Positions 15,194 through 24,067 of a stretch of 64,000 nucleotides of DNA are shown here, piece by piece. This DNA comes from Dechloromonas sp. TW-R-39-2 (GTDB lineage Bacteria; Pseudomonadota; Gammaproteobacteria; Burkholderiales; Rhodocyclaceae). The stretch is from NCBI RefSeq assembly GCF_016864195.1, contig NZ_CP045202.1, positions 558,001 to 622,000 on the forward strand. The letters are read 5' to 3'. The position numbers were made by a program, and so were the translations under genes. The notes under the pieces were generated by a model. The model did no database searches. It saw only the letters and a program-made list of their open reading frames with translations, and was not told the origin of the DNA. Within the stretch, counting starts at the first letter, position 1; each line of letters opens with the position of its first letter.

Positions 15194-16213
15194 ATGAACT
15201 ACCGTCACTTTGTTTTGATCGGCGCCATGGCTGTTTCCGTCCCGGCTCTGGCTCAGGAAGTCACTTTCAAGATCGCCCACTTCCTGCCGTCCGCTGCGCC
15301 GACGCAGCAAAAGGTGTTGCAGCCGTGGTGTGAAGAGATGGGCAAGCTGTCGAGCGGCCGGATCAAGTGCCAGTTCTACCCGGCCATGCAACTCGGCGGT
15401 ACGCCGGCGCAACTGGCCGACCAGGTCAAGAATGGTGTGGCCGACGTGGTGTGGACCGGTCCCGGTTATTCCGCCGGCCGCTTCCCGGCCATCGAAGCTT
15501 TTGAACTGCCGTTCATGGTCAAGGATTCAACCTCCAGCTCCAAGGCTTTGTGGACCTACTATCAACAGCACGCGCAGCAGGAATTTGCTGCCTACAAGGT
15601 ACTGGCTTTCCATACCGATGGTGGCCAGGCCGTGCATACCGCCAGCAAGCAGATTGCCGGTCTGACCGGGTTTGCCGGCCTCAAGCTGCGCACCTCGACG
15701 CGTGTTGGTGCCAAGACCCTGGCTGCGCTCGGTGGTCAACCGGTCGCCATGCCGCCGGCCCAGGTGACCGAAGCCATCGCCAAGGGCGTGGTTGACGGCT
15801 CCCTTGGTGCCTGGGAACTGGTCTATCCGACCAAGTTGTCCGAAGTCACCAAGTTCCATCTGCAGCCGGACAACGGCGTTGCCTACCCGACGGCCACCGT
15901 GCTGGCTGTGCTGATGAACAAGCAGAAGTACGACGGCCTGCCGGCGGATCTGAAGGCCATCGTCGACAAGACGACCGGCGAAGCGATGGTCGGCAAGTTC
16001 GGCGCGATGTTTGATGAAGTCGCCGCCGATACCCGCAAGCGCATTGCGGCACAGGGCAACAAGATCACCACCTTGAGCGCGACGCAGGTGACGGCGATGA
16101 AGCAGGCAACCGCCAGTGTCGAGGACGAGTGGGCCAAGCAGGTGAGCGAAAAGGGTCTGGATGGCAAGAAGCTGATTGCCGCTGCCCGCGAGCTGACTGG
16201 TACCAGCAAGTAA
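15194..16213 (+). CDS. dctP: TRAP transporter substrate-binding protein (DctP family)
   Basis: 339 residues with a Sec signal peptide (about MNYRHFVLIGAMAVSVPALAQ) and a DctP domain: FKIAHFLPSAAPTQQ, LKLRTSTRVGAKTLAALGGQPV, VDGSLGAWELVYPTKLSEV. A periplasmic receptor delivering substrate to the DctQM membrane pair. As the first gene after the hpa promoter, its ligand is probably an aromatic acid of this pathway, which is inference from context. Confidence 0.92.
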   Translation: MNYRHFVLIGAMAVSVPALAQEVTFKIAHFLPSAAPTQQKVLQPWCEEMGKLSSGRIKCQFYPAMQLGGTPAQLADQVKNGVADVVWTGPGYSAGRFPAIEAFELPFMVKDSTSSSKALWTYYQQHAQQEFAAYKVLAFHTDGGQAVHTASKQIAGLTGFAGLKLRTSTRVGAKTLAALGGQPVAMPPAQVTEAIAKGVVDGSLGAWELVYPTKLSEVTKFHLQPDNGVAYPTATVLAVLMNKQKYDGLPADLKAIVDKTTGEAMVGKFGAMFDEVAADTRKRIAAQGNKITTLSATQVTAMKQATASVEDEWAKQVSEKGLDGKKLIAAARELTGTSK

Positions 16214-16237
16214 TAACGAGAACCCAAGGAGAACAGC

Positions 16238-16777
16238 ATGCAAGATCCTATGGGGCTGCCCCATGAACTGGTTGAGCACGACAAGGTCGAGCACTACCTG
16301 ATCATGGCGGGCAAGACGATGGCAATTTCCGGTGGCGTCCTGTTTATCGCCCTGATCGCCATGTCGCTGGTGTCGATCATCGGCCGCAAGCTGGGCTTCG
16401 GCTCGGTGAACGGCGATATCGAATTGATGCAGGCCGGCACCGCGGTCGCCGCGACGGCTTTCCTGCCGTACTGCACGTTGCTTGGCGAGCATATCAAGGT
16501 CGATTTTTTCACCGAAAACATGCGTGACTCCCTGAAGCGCCCGATCGATGGCATTGCGGAAGTCCTGTTTGCCGCAGTTTCCGCGCTGCTGGTCTGGCGC
16601 ACCATCCTGTCGGCGATCGCCACGCATGAGTCGCAGGAAGTGACGACGCTGGTTTCGCTACCGCTGTGGATTCCGACGGCGCTGCTGGTCCCCGGCCTGT
16701 TCCTGATGATGATCTGCGCGATCTACCGGGCCTACGCCCACTTCCACCCGACCAAGAACATTCCGGGGAGCAAATAA
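16238..16777 (+). CDS. dctQ: TRAP transporter small permease (DctQ family)
   Basis: 179 residues with four predicted membrane segments: AISGGVLFIALIAMSLVSII; the 60-80 region; VLFAAVSALLVWRTIL; and LLVPGLFLMMICAIY. It ends directly at the start of dctM, as usual for DctQM pairs. Confidence 0.9.
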   Translation: MQDPMGLPHELVEHDKVEHYLIMAGKTMAISGGVLFIALIAMSLVSIIGRKLGFGSVNGDIELMQAGTAVAATAFLPYCTLLGEHIKVDFFTENMRDSLKRPIDGIAEVLFAAVSALLVWRTILSAIATHESQEVTTLVSLPLWIPTALLVPGLFLMMICAIYRAYAHFHPTKNIPGSK

Positions 16778-18106
16778 ATGAGCGGTACCTCTATTGGCCT
16801 GATCGGTTTTGGCTGTTTGCTGGCAATGCTGGCGGTGCGTGTGCATATCACGATGGCCATGTTCATTACCGGTGCCGGCATCTATCTGGTGATGAATGGC
16901 GGCGAAACCTCCGGTCTGTTGTACACCCTCAATAACCTGGTCTATGCCCGGGTTTCAAACTACGACCTGGCGGTCATTCCGCTGTTCATCCTGATGGGCC
17001 AGTTCGCCACGCACGGCGGTCTGTCCAAGGCGCTGTTCAAGGCGGCCGGTACGCTGATTGGTCACTGGCGCGGCGGTCTGGCCATGGCCTCGACGGCCGC
17101 CTGCGCTGCCTTCGGTGCGATCTGCGGCTCCTCGCTGGCGACGGCAGCCACGATGGGTCAGGTGGCTTTGCCTGAACTCAAGGCCAATGGCTATTCCGGC
17201 AAGCTGTCGACCGCGACACTGGCTGCCTCCGGTACGCTGGGCATCCTGATTCCGCCGTCGGTCCCGCTGGTCATCTATGCCGTGCTGACCCAGGAGTCGA
17301 TTGGCAAGCTGTTCGTCGCTGCCGTTGTGCCGGGCATCATCGCGGCGCTGGGTTATATCCTGGTCATCGCCTTCGTCGTTCGCCGCGATCCAAGCGCCGG
17401 TCCGGCCGGCAAGAAAGTGCCGTTCGGCGAAATGATCAAGGCCCAGATCAACATCATCCCGGTGCTTTGCGTTTTCCTCGTCGTCATCGTCGGCATCTAC
17501 GGTGGCTGGGCGAACCCGACCGAGGCTGCTTCGATCGGTGCGGCTGCCTGCGGCATTATCGCTGCCGTATCCGGCGGCATGCGGACCAAGGATTTCCTGC
17601 AGAGCGTTTACGGTACGGCCCACGCGACCGGCATGATCTTCATGGTGCTGATCGGCGCCGACCTGCTCAACTCCAGCCTCGCCCTGTCGCAAATGCCGAC
17701 CGAACTGGCGCTGTGGGTGCAGAACAGCGGCCTGCCGGCGCTGGTCGTGCTGTTCTCCATCCTGCTGATCTACATCCTGCTCGGTTGCGTGATGGATTCG
17801 CTGGCCATGATCCTGCTGACCATCCCCATTTTTTACCCGATGGTGATGGGCCTTGAATTCTTCGGCATGAGCGTCGAAGACAAGTCGATCTGGTTCGGTA
17901 TCCTGGCGTTGATGGTCGTTGAAATCGGCCTGGTGCATCCGCCGGTCGGGATGAATCTCTACGTCATCAACAAGATTGCCAAGGATGTGCCGATGAAGGA
18001 AACCGCCTGGGGGGTGATGCCTTTCCTGGCTTCCGATTTCCTGCGCATCATTGCGCTCGTCTTCTTCCCCACCATGTGCCTCGGCCTGGTTCATTACCTC
18101 GGCTGA
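16778..18106 (+). CDS. dctM: TRAP transporter large permease (DctM family)
   Basis: 442 residues and about 12 membrane segments. The family signatures AAFGAICGSSLATAATMG, ASGTLGILIPPSVPLVIYAV and LVHPPVGMNLYVIN are all present. It forms the Na+-driven translocation channel with DctQ. Co-directional with the hpa genes that follow 15 bases later. Confidence 0.94.
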   Translation: MSGTSIGLIGFGCLLAMLAVRVHITMAMFITGAGIYLVMNGGETSGLLYTLNNLVYARVSNYDLAVIPLFILMGQFATHGGLSKALFKAAGTLIGHWRGGLAMASTAACAAFGAICGSSLATAATMGQVALPELKANGYSGKLSTATLAASGTLGILIPPSVPLVIYAVLTQESIGKLFVAAVVPGIIAALGYILVIAFVVRRDPSAGPAGKKVPFGEMIKAQINIIPVLCVFLVVIVGIYGGWANPTEAASIGAAACGIIAAVSGGMRTKDFLQSVYGTAHATGMIFMVLIGADLLNSSLALSQMPTELALWVQNSGLPALVVLFSILLIYILLGCVMDSLAMILLTIPIFYPMVMGLEFFGMSVEDKSIWFGILALMVVEIGLVHPPVGMNLYVINKIAKDVPMKETAWGVMPFLASDFLRIIALVFFPTMCLGLVHYLG

Positions 18107-18121
18107 TCGGAGTCTCATAAC

Positions 18122-18766
18122 ATGATCAAACAGAAAGTCAGCGGCACGGTGTATGGCGTCATTCTTAATGACACCGTCTCCGTCCAGAAAATCGGTTCTC
18201 TTGAGGAAGCTCCGTACAAGGGGGCGCCCAAGGCCCCGGTGCTTTACCTGAAACCGGCCAATACCCGGGTTTCCTGCGGTAGCACGGTCGACCTGCCCAA
18301 AGGGGCCGATTCCGTCGAAGTCGCCGCCACTATCGGTCTGGTCATGGGCCGCGCCGCTGGCCGACTGAGTGCCGGCAATGCACTGGAATCGGTTGCCGGC
18401 ATCGTGCTTGCGGCCGACCTCAGCCTGCCGCATGCCAGCTATTACCGTCCGGCGATCCGTGAGAAGTGTTTCGACGGTGCCTTGCCGATTTCGTCAGTCA
18501 AGCCGCTGGCTGATCTGGCCGGCCTGACGCTGACGACCGAGATCGATGGTCAGGTGGTCGATAGCCGTTCGCTGAATGATCTGATCCGTTCGCCGGCCAA
18601 ACTGCTGGCCGATGTGACCGAATGGATGACCCTGAGCCAGGGTGACGTGCTGCTCGTCGGCGTGCGTTACATGGCACCGCAGGCCAAGGCTGGCAGCCGC
18701 GTTCGCGTCAGTGCCGAAGGATTGGGCCACCTGAATTTCACCATCGCCGAAGGAGTCGCAGCATGA
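18122..18766 (+). CDS. hpaG1: HPA-pathway isomerase/decarboxylase, N-terminal half equivalent (HpaG1)
   Basis: 214 residues of the fumarylacetoacetase (FAH) fold, with PVLYLKPANTRVSCGSTVDLP, EVAATIGLVMGR and TEWMTLSQGDVLLVGV. In enterobacteria HpaG is a single two-domain protein of about 430 residues; here the two halves are separate, overlapping genes. It acts with HpaG2 to decarboxylate and isomerise 5-oxopent-3-ene-1,2,5-tricarboxylate. The TGA overlaps the hpaG2 ATG by 4 bases. Confidence 0.87.
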   Translation: MIKQKVSGTVYGVILNDTVSVQKIGSLEEAPYKGAPKAPVLYLKPANTRVSCGSTVDLPKGADSVEVAATIGLVMGRAAGRLSAGNALESVAGIVLAADLSLPHASYYRPAIREKCFDGALPISSVKPLADLAGLTLTTEIDGQVVDSRSLNDLIRSPAKLLADVTEWMTLSQGDVLLVGVRYMAPQAKAGSRVRVSAEGLGHLNFTIAEGVAA

Positions 18767-19524
18767 AGCGCGGACGCATTGCCTACAACGGCGCCGTTCA
18801 TCAAGTCACCGAAGCCGATGGCAAGGTTCGCCTGTCCGACGGTCGACTGCTCAAGGAAGGCGATTTCCAGTGGCTGCCGCCGGTCGAGGTCGGTACCGTC
18901 TTTGCGCTCGGCCTGAACTACGCCGACCACGCCAAGGAACTGGCTTTCAAGGCGCCGGAAGTACCGCTCGTCTTCCTCAAGGGGCCGAACGCGATCACCG
19001 GCCACAAGGCCAATACCCGCCGCCCGGCCGACGCCACCTACATGCACTACGAGTGCGAGCTGGCCGTGGTCATCGGCAAGACCGGCAAGAACGTCGCCAA
19101 GGCCGACGCCATGGACATCGTCGCCGGCTACACCGTGGCCAATGACTACGCCATCCGCGACTACCTCGAAAATTTCTATCGCCCGAACCTGCGCGTCAAG
19201 AACCGCGACGCCTGCACGCCGCTCGGCCCCTGGCTGGTCGACGCCGCTGATGTGCCGAATCCGATGGCGCTCAAGCTGACCACCCGTGTCAATGGCAAGA
19301 CGACGCAGGAAGGCACGACCGCCGACATGATTTTCGACATCCCGACCCTGATCGAATACCTGTCGTCCTTCATGACGCTGAATCCGGGCGATGTGATCCT
19401 GACCGGTACGCCGGAAGGCCTGGCCGATGTGAAGGCCGGCGACGTCATCGAAACTGAAGTGGAAAACGTCTGCTGTCTGGTCAACACCATCGTCGACGAC
19501 CAGACCTATTTCGCCAACGCTTAA
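18763..19524 (+). CDS. hpaG2: HPA-pathway isomerase/decarboxylase, C-terminal half equivalent (HpaG2)
   Basis: 253 residues of the FAH family. The core GLNYADHAKELAFKAPEVPLVFLKGP is followed by the metal-site motif MHYECELAVVIGK, VAGYTVANDYAIRD and the end motif LNPGDVILTGTPEGLADV. It carries the usual carboxylate ligands, so it is the more likely catalytic half. Translationally coupled to hpaG1. Confidence 0.9.
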   Translation: MKRGRIAYNGAVHQVTEADGKVRLSDGRLLKEGDFQWLPPVEVGTVFALGLNYADHAKELAFKAPEVPLVFLKGPNAITGHKANTRRPADATYMHYECELAVVIGKTGKNVAKADAMDIVAGYTVANDYAIRDYLENFYRPNLRVKNRDACTPLGPWLVDAADVPNPMALKLTTRVNGKTTQEGTTADMIFDIPTLIEYLSSFMTLNPGDVILTGTPEGLADVKAGDVIETEVENVCCLVNTIVDDQTYFANA

Positions 19525-19543
19525 AAGAAAGCGAGAACAGCAC

Positions 19544-20998
19544 ATGATCAAGCACATCATCAACGGCCAGAAGGTCGACAGTAAGGAAACCTTCGAAACT
19601 ATCAACCCGGCCACCGGCGAGGTGATCGACACCGTCGCCAGCGGCGGCCAGGACGAAATCAACGCCGCCGTTGCCGCCGCCAAGGCCGCCTTTCCGGGCT
19701 GGGCGGCAACGCCGGTCAAGGAGCGCGCCCGTCTGGTCCGCAAGCTGGGCGAGCTGATCGCCGCCAATGTCGAGCCGATCGCCGACATGGAAACCGCCGA
19801 CTGCGGCCAGGTCACCAACCAGACCAAGCGCGTGCTGATTCCGCGCGCCTCGGACAACTTCAACTACTTCGCCGAGCTGATCCAGCACATGCACGGCGAA
19901 ACCTACGATTCCGACACCGGCCACCTCAACTACACGCTGTGGCAGCCGGTCGGCGTCTGCGCGCTGATCTCGCCGTGGAACGTGCCGTTCATGACCGCGA
20001 CCTGGAAGACGGCACCGTGCCTGGCTTTCGGCAACACGGCCGTGATGAAAATGTCCGAATTGTCGCCGTTGACCGCTAACCGCCTCGGCGAACTGGCCCT
20101 CGAAGCCGGCATCCCGGCCGGCGTCTTCAACGTCGTGCATGGTTTCGGCGACACCGCCGGCGAACCGCTGGTCTCGCACCCGGATGTCCGCTCGATCTCC
20201 TTTACCGGTTCGACCGCCACCGGCAACCGCATCGTCAAGGCGGCCGGCCTGAAGAAGTTCTCGATGGAACTGGGCGGCAAGTCGCCGTTCATCATCTTCG
20301 ACGACGCCGACTACGAACGCGCCCTCGACGCCGCCATTTTCATGATCTTCTCGAACAACGGCGAACGCTGCACCGCCGGCTCGCGGATCATTGTCCAGGA
20401 AGGCATCTACGACAAGTTCGTCGCCGATTTCGCCGCCCGCGCCTCGCGCCTGGTCGTTGGCGACCCGATGGACCCGAACACCGTGATCGGCCCGATGATT
20501 TCCAAGGGCCACATGGACAAGGTCAATTACTACATCGAACTCGGCAAGCAGGAAGGCGCCGAAGTCGTCTTCGGTGGCGGTACGCCGGTTGTCGCCGACA
20601 AGTTCAAGAACGGTTTCTGGGTGCAGCCGACCGTGTTCGCCAATGTCGACAACAAGATGCGCATCGCCCAGGAAGAAATCTTCGGGCCGGTGCCCTGCAT
20701 CATCCGCTTCAAGACCGAAGAGGACGCCGTGCGCATCGCCAACGACACCATCTACGGCCTCTCGTCCTACCTCTGGACCAACAACACCGGCCGCGCCATC
20801 CGTCTGGCCAAGTCCATCGAGTCGGGCATGACCTTCGTCAACAGCCAGAACGTGCGTGACCTGCGTCAGCCGTTCGGCGGTTCCAAGGCTTCCGGCACCG
20901 GTCGTGAAGGCAACCACTACAGCTACGACGTGTTCTGCGAAGCCAAGAACATCGCCGTGTCGTATGGCAGCCACCACATTCCGCGCTGGGGGGTATAA
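19544..20998 (+). CDS. hpaE: 5-carboxymethyl-2-hydroxymuconate-semialdehyde dehydrogenase
   Basis: 484-residue aldehyde dehydrogenase. Cofactor and catalytic residues are N146 (SPWNVPFM), E242 (MELGGKSP) and nucleophile C276 (NNGERCTAGS). It oxidises the ring-cleavage semialdehyde with NAD+. The position between hpaG2 and hpaD and the long match to HpaE architecture favour this over a generic ALDH. Confidence 0.92.
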   Translation: MIKHIINGQKVDSKETFETINPATGEVIDTVASGGQDEINAAVAAAKAAFPGWAATPVKERARLVRKLGELIAANVEPIADMETADCGQVTNQTKRVLIPRASDNFNYFAELIQHMHGETYDSDTGHLNYTLWQPVGVCALISPWNVPFMTATWKTAPCLAFGNTAVMKMSELSPLTANRLGELALEAGIPAGVFNVVHGFGDTAGEPLVSHPDVRSISFTGSTATGNRIVKAAGLKKFSMELGGKSPFIIFDDADYERALDAAIFMIFSNNGERCTAGSRIIVQEGIYDKFVADFAARASRLVVGDPMDPNTVIGPMISKGHMDKVNYYIELGKQEGAEVVFGGGTPVVADKFKNGFWVQPTVFANVDNKMRIAQEEIFGPVPCIIRFKTEEDAVRIANDTIYGLSSYLWTNNTGRAIRLAKSIESGMTFVNSQNVRDLRQPFGGSKASGTGREGNHYSYDVFCEAKNIAVSYGSHHIPRWGV

Positions 20999-21001
20999 AT
21001 C

Positions 21002-21847
21002 ATGGGCAAACTCGTTCTCGCCGCCAAGATCACTCACGTTCCGTCGATGTACCTGTCGGAACAGGATGGCCCGCACAAGGGGTGTCGTCAGGCCGCAATC
21101 GACGGTCACAAGGAAATCGCCCGTCGCATGCGCGAGCTGAAGGTCGATACCATCGTCGTCTTCGATACGCACTGGCTGGTCAATTCCGGCTACCACGTGA
21201 ATTGCGCGCCGAGCTGGGAGGGCATCTATACCTCCAACGAGCTGCCGCACTTCATCAAGAACATGCCGTTCTCGTACGAAGGCAACCCGGCGCTCGGCCA
21301 TGCCATCGCCGAGCAGGCGACCGCGGCCGGCGTGCACACTCGTGCCCATGACGCAACCAGCCTGGCGCTCGAATACGGCACCCTGGTGCCGATGCGCTAC
21401 ATGAATGAGGACAAGCAGTTCAAGGTCATCTCGGTCTCGGCGATGTGCACCGTGCATAACCTGGCCGACTCGATCGAGCTGGGCCGCGCCGTGCGCCGCG
21501 CCATCGAGCAGAGCGAAGGCAATGTCGCCGTGCTCGCCTCGGGCTCGCTGTCGCACCGCTTTGCGCAGAACGGCGTTTCCGAGCAATTCATGCACAAGGT
21601 CTGGGATCCGTTTCTGGAAAACGTCGACCGTCACGTCATCGAACTGTGGAAAAACGGCGACTGGAAGACCTTCTGCGGCATGTTGCCGGAGTACGCGGTC
21701 AAGTGTCACGGCGAAGGCATGATGCACGACACCGCGATGCTGCTCGGCGTGCTCGGCGCCGAGGATTACCAGGGCAAGGCCGAGATCGTGACGCCTTACT
21801 TCGGCTCGTCCGGCACCGGCCAGATCAACGTCGTATTCCCCATCTAA
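21002..21847 (+). CDS. hpaD: 3,4-dihydroxyphenylacetate (homoprotocatechuate) 2,3-dioxygenase
   Basis: 281 residues, a LigB-type (class III) extradiol dioxygenase. It follows the enterobacterial HpaD sequence closely: KITHVPSMYLSEQDGPHKGC, DTIVVFDTHWLVNSGYHVNC, TSNELPHFIKNMPF, LEYGTLVPMRYMNEDK. Iron-binding histidines lie in HVPSM and THWL. It opens the ring of homoprotocatechuate. Directly followed by a paralogue (21914), so the pathway has two ring-cleavage genes. Confidence 0.93.
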   Translation: MGKLVLAAKITHVPSMYLSEQDGPHKGCRQAAIDGHKEIARRMRELKVDTIVVFDTHWLVNSGYHVNCAPSWEGIYTSNELPHFIKNMPFSYEGNPALGHAIAEQATAAGVHTRAHDATSLALEYGTLVPMRYMNEDKQFKVISVSAMCTVHNLADSIELGRAVRRAIEQSEGNVAVLASGSLSHRFAQNGVSEQFMHKVWDPFLENVDRHVIELWKNGDWKTFCGMLPEYAVKCHGEGMMHDTAMLLGVLGAEDYQGKAEIVTPYFGSSGTGQINVVFPI

Positions 21848-21913
21848 AAGAGCGTAAAGCCGACGATAACCCCGATAGAGAAATCACTTTTCGAGATCAA
21901 GGGAGACAAATTC

Positions 21914-22810
21914 ATGGGTGAAATCCTTATGGCCATCAAGTGCACGCACGTGCCGTCGATGCTCATTTCCGAACAGCCGGGCCCAGCCCACGGCTGCCGT
22001 CAGGCGGCGATCGATGCCGAACGCGAGATCGGCCGCCGTGCCGCCGAACTCGGCGTCGATACCTTCATCGTGTTCGACACGCACTGGCTGGTCAATGCCG
22101 GTTATCACATCAACAACAATGCGGTGCACAAGGGCAATTACACCAGCCACGAGTTCCCGCATTTCATCCAGGACCTGCCCTACGAGTTTCCGGGCAATCC
22201 GGAGCTGGGCGACCTGATCGCCGAAGAAGCCACCGCCATGGGCGTCAAGACGCGCGCCCACCGGGTCGCTTCGCTCGATCTCGAATACGGCACGATTTTG
22301 CCGATGCGCTACATGAACCCGGAAGGCAAGATCAAGGTCGTCTCGATCGCCGGCTGGAGCACCTTCGGCTCGCTTGAAGAATCGCGCATCCTCGGCGAAG
22401 CGCTGGCCAAGGCCGTCGCCCGTAGCAACAGCAAGGTCGCCATCGTTGCTTCCGGCTCGATGTCGCACCAGATCTGGGAAAACCGCCTGGTCGAACAGGG
22501 CTTCAACTCGATCAGCCGCGAGTTCAACAAGCAGGTTGATCTGCGTGTCCTGCAACTGTGGGAGAACGGTGAATGGGATACCTTCCTGCGCATGCTGCCG
22601 GAATATGCCCAGTACTGCACCGGCGAAGGCAAGATGCACGACACCGCCATGCTGTTCGGCGCACTCGGCTGGGACCAGTTCTCCGGCAAGGCCGAAATCG
22701 TCTGCCCGTACTTCGAAAGTTCGGGTACCGGCCAGGTCGTCGTCAGCCTGCCGGTCGCCGGCATCCCGCTGAGCGCCCGCGGCATCGGCGCCGAAATGCC
22801 GATTTCCTGA
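21914..22810 (+). CDS. Second HpaD-like extradiol dioxygenase (paralogue)
   Basis: 298 residues from the ATG at 21914 (GGGAGA upstream). Same family as the preceding gene, with matching blocks HVPSMLISEQPGPAHGC, VFDTHWLVNAGYHINN, LEYGTILPMRYMNPEG and MHDTAMLFGALGW. Many positions differ, and a C-terminal tail of about 15 residues is added. The metal-ligand motifs are retained, so it is probably active. It could be specialised for another catechol or act as a stability variant. Origin by an old tandem duplication is inferred. Confidence 0.85.
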   Translation: MGEILMAIKCTHVPSMLISEQPGPAHGCRQAAIDAEREIGRRAAELGVDTFIVFDTHWLVNAGYHINNNAVHKGNYTSHEFPHFIQDLPYEFPGNPELGDLIAEEATAMGVKTRAHRVASLDLEYGTILPMRYMNPEGKIKVVSIAGWSTFGSLEESRILGEALAKAVARSNSKVAIVASGSMSHQIWENRLVEQGFNSISREFNKQVDLRVLQLWENGEWDTFLRMLPEYAQYCTGEGKMHDTAMLFGALGWDQFSGKAEIVCPYFESSGTGQVVVSLPVAGIPLSARGIGAEMPIS

Positions 22811-22834
22811 CACAACAATACCAAGGAGCAAGGA

Positions 22835-23227
22835 ATGCCCCATCTGATCTTTGAAGTCACCGACAACCTCGACGCGGCCGAAGCCGACGTCAAGAGCCTG
22901 TTGAAAAAAGCCAACCAGGTGTTGATTGACCAGGGTGGGGTGTTCCCGATCGGCGGTATCCGTTCCCGCGTCGTCTGGCTGCACGATTACTGCGTGGCCG
23001 ACGGCACGGTGGACGATGCCTTCGTGCATGTCACGCTGAAGATCGGCGGTGGCCGGTCGGAAGAAGCAAAGAAGAAAGCCGGCGACGAGCTGTTCGCGAT
23101 GATCTGCGAGCACTTCGCCATGATTTACGCCAAGCGCACGCTGGCCCTGTCGATGGAAATCGTCGAGTTCAGCGAATCCGGGACCTGGAAGCAGAACAAT
23201 ATCCACGCCCGTTACAAGAAGACTTAA
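22835..23227 (+). CDS. hpaF: 5-carboxymethyl-2-hydroxymuconate delta-isomerase
   Basis: 130 residues, tautomerase-superfamily CHMI type. It starts MPHLIFEVTDNL with the catalytic proline after Met, and GGIRSRVVWLHDYCVADG and DAFVHVTLKIGGGRS are typical. It isomerises the HpaE product. Preceded by AAGGAGCAAGGA. Confidence 0.93.
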   Translation: MPHLIFEVTDNLDAAEADVKSLLKKANQVLIDQGGVFPIGGIRSRVVWLHDYCVADGTVDDAFVHVTLKIGGGRSEEAKKKAGDELFAMICEHFAMIYAKRTLALSMEIVEFSESGTWKQNNIHARYKKT

Positions 23228-23247
23228 GCCCACCAAGAGGAATGACC

Positions 23248-24051
23248 ATGCTCAGCCAGGACATCATCGAAGCCACCGCGCGTCGCTTCCACGAAGCCGA
23301 AAAGACCCGCCAGCAGATCCGCCAGATTTCGCTGGATTACCCGGAAATCACCATCCCCGACGCCTATGCGATCCAGAAGGCCTGGGTCGACATGAAGATC
23401 GCCGAAGGGCGGAAGATCGTCGGCCACAAGATCGGCCTGACTTCGCGCGCCATGCAGATGTCGTCGCAGATCAACGAGCCGGACTACGGCACGCTGCTCG
23501 ACGACATGGTTTTTGCCGACGGCGGCGAAATCCCGGTCGACCGCTTCATCGTGCCGATGATCGAGGTCGAGCTGGCCTTCATCCTGAAAGACCGTCTCGA
23601 AGGCGAAAACGTCAGCATGCTCGACGTGCTCTCCGCCACCGACTACGTGATCCCGGCGCTCGAACTGATCGATGCCCGCTCGCAGCGCATCGACCCGGAA
23701 AGCAAGCGGCCGCGCAAGGTCTTCGACACCATTTCGGACAATGCCGCCAACGCCGGCATCATCATGGGCGGTCGTCCGATCAAGCCGATGGACATTGACC
23801 TGCGCTGGGTTTCGGCGCTGCTCTACCGCAACGGCGTGATCGAGGAAACCGGCGTCGCCGCCGGCGTCCTGAACCACCCGGCGAATGGCATTTCCTGGCT
23901 GGCCAAGCGCTTCGCGCCGCATGGCGTGGCGCTGGAGCCGGGGCAGATCATCCTCGCCGGCTCCTTCACGCGGCCGGTGCCGGCCAGCCGTGGCGACACC
24001 TTCCATGTCGATTACGGCTCCCTCGGCAACATCACCTGCCGTTTTGTCTGA
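23248..24051 (+). CDS. hpaH: 2-oxo-hept-3-ene-1,7-dioate hydratase
   Basis: 267 residues when started at 23248, which AGAGG (23235-23239) fits better than the in-frame ATG 6 bases earlier. The length equals that of E. coli HpaH as I recall it. Strong family blocks are [56 protein letters not shown] and [16 protein letters not shown]. It adds water to the oxo-heptenedioate intermediate using a divalent metal. Confidence 0.94.
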   Translation: MLSQDIIEATARRFHEAEKTRQQIRQISLDYPEITIPDAYAIQKAWVDMKIAEGRKIVGHKIGLTSRAMQMSSQINEPDYGTLLDDMVFADGGEIPVDRFIVPMIEVELAFILKDRLEGENVSMLDVLSATDYVIPALELIDARSQRIDPESKRPRKVFDTISDNAANAGIIMGGRPIKPMDIDLRWVSALLYRNGVIEETGVAAGVLNHPANGISWLAKRFAPHGVALEPGQIILAGSFTRPVPASRGDTFHVDYGSLGNITCRFV

Positions 24052-24067
24052 AAAACAGGAGTCGACC

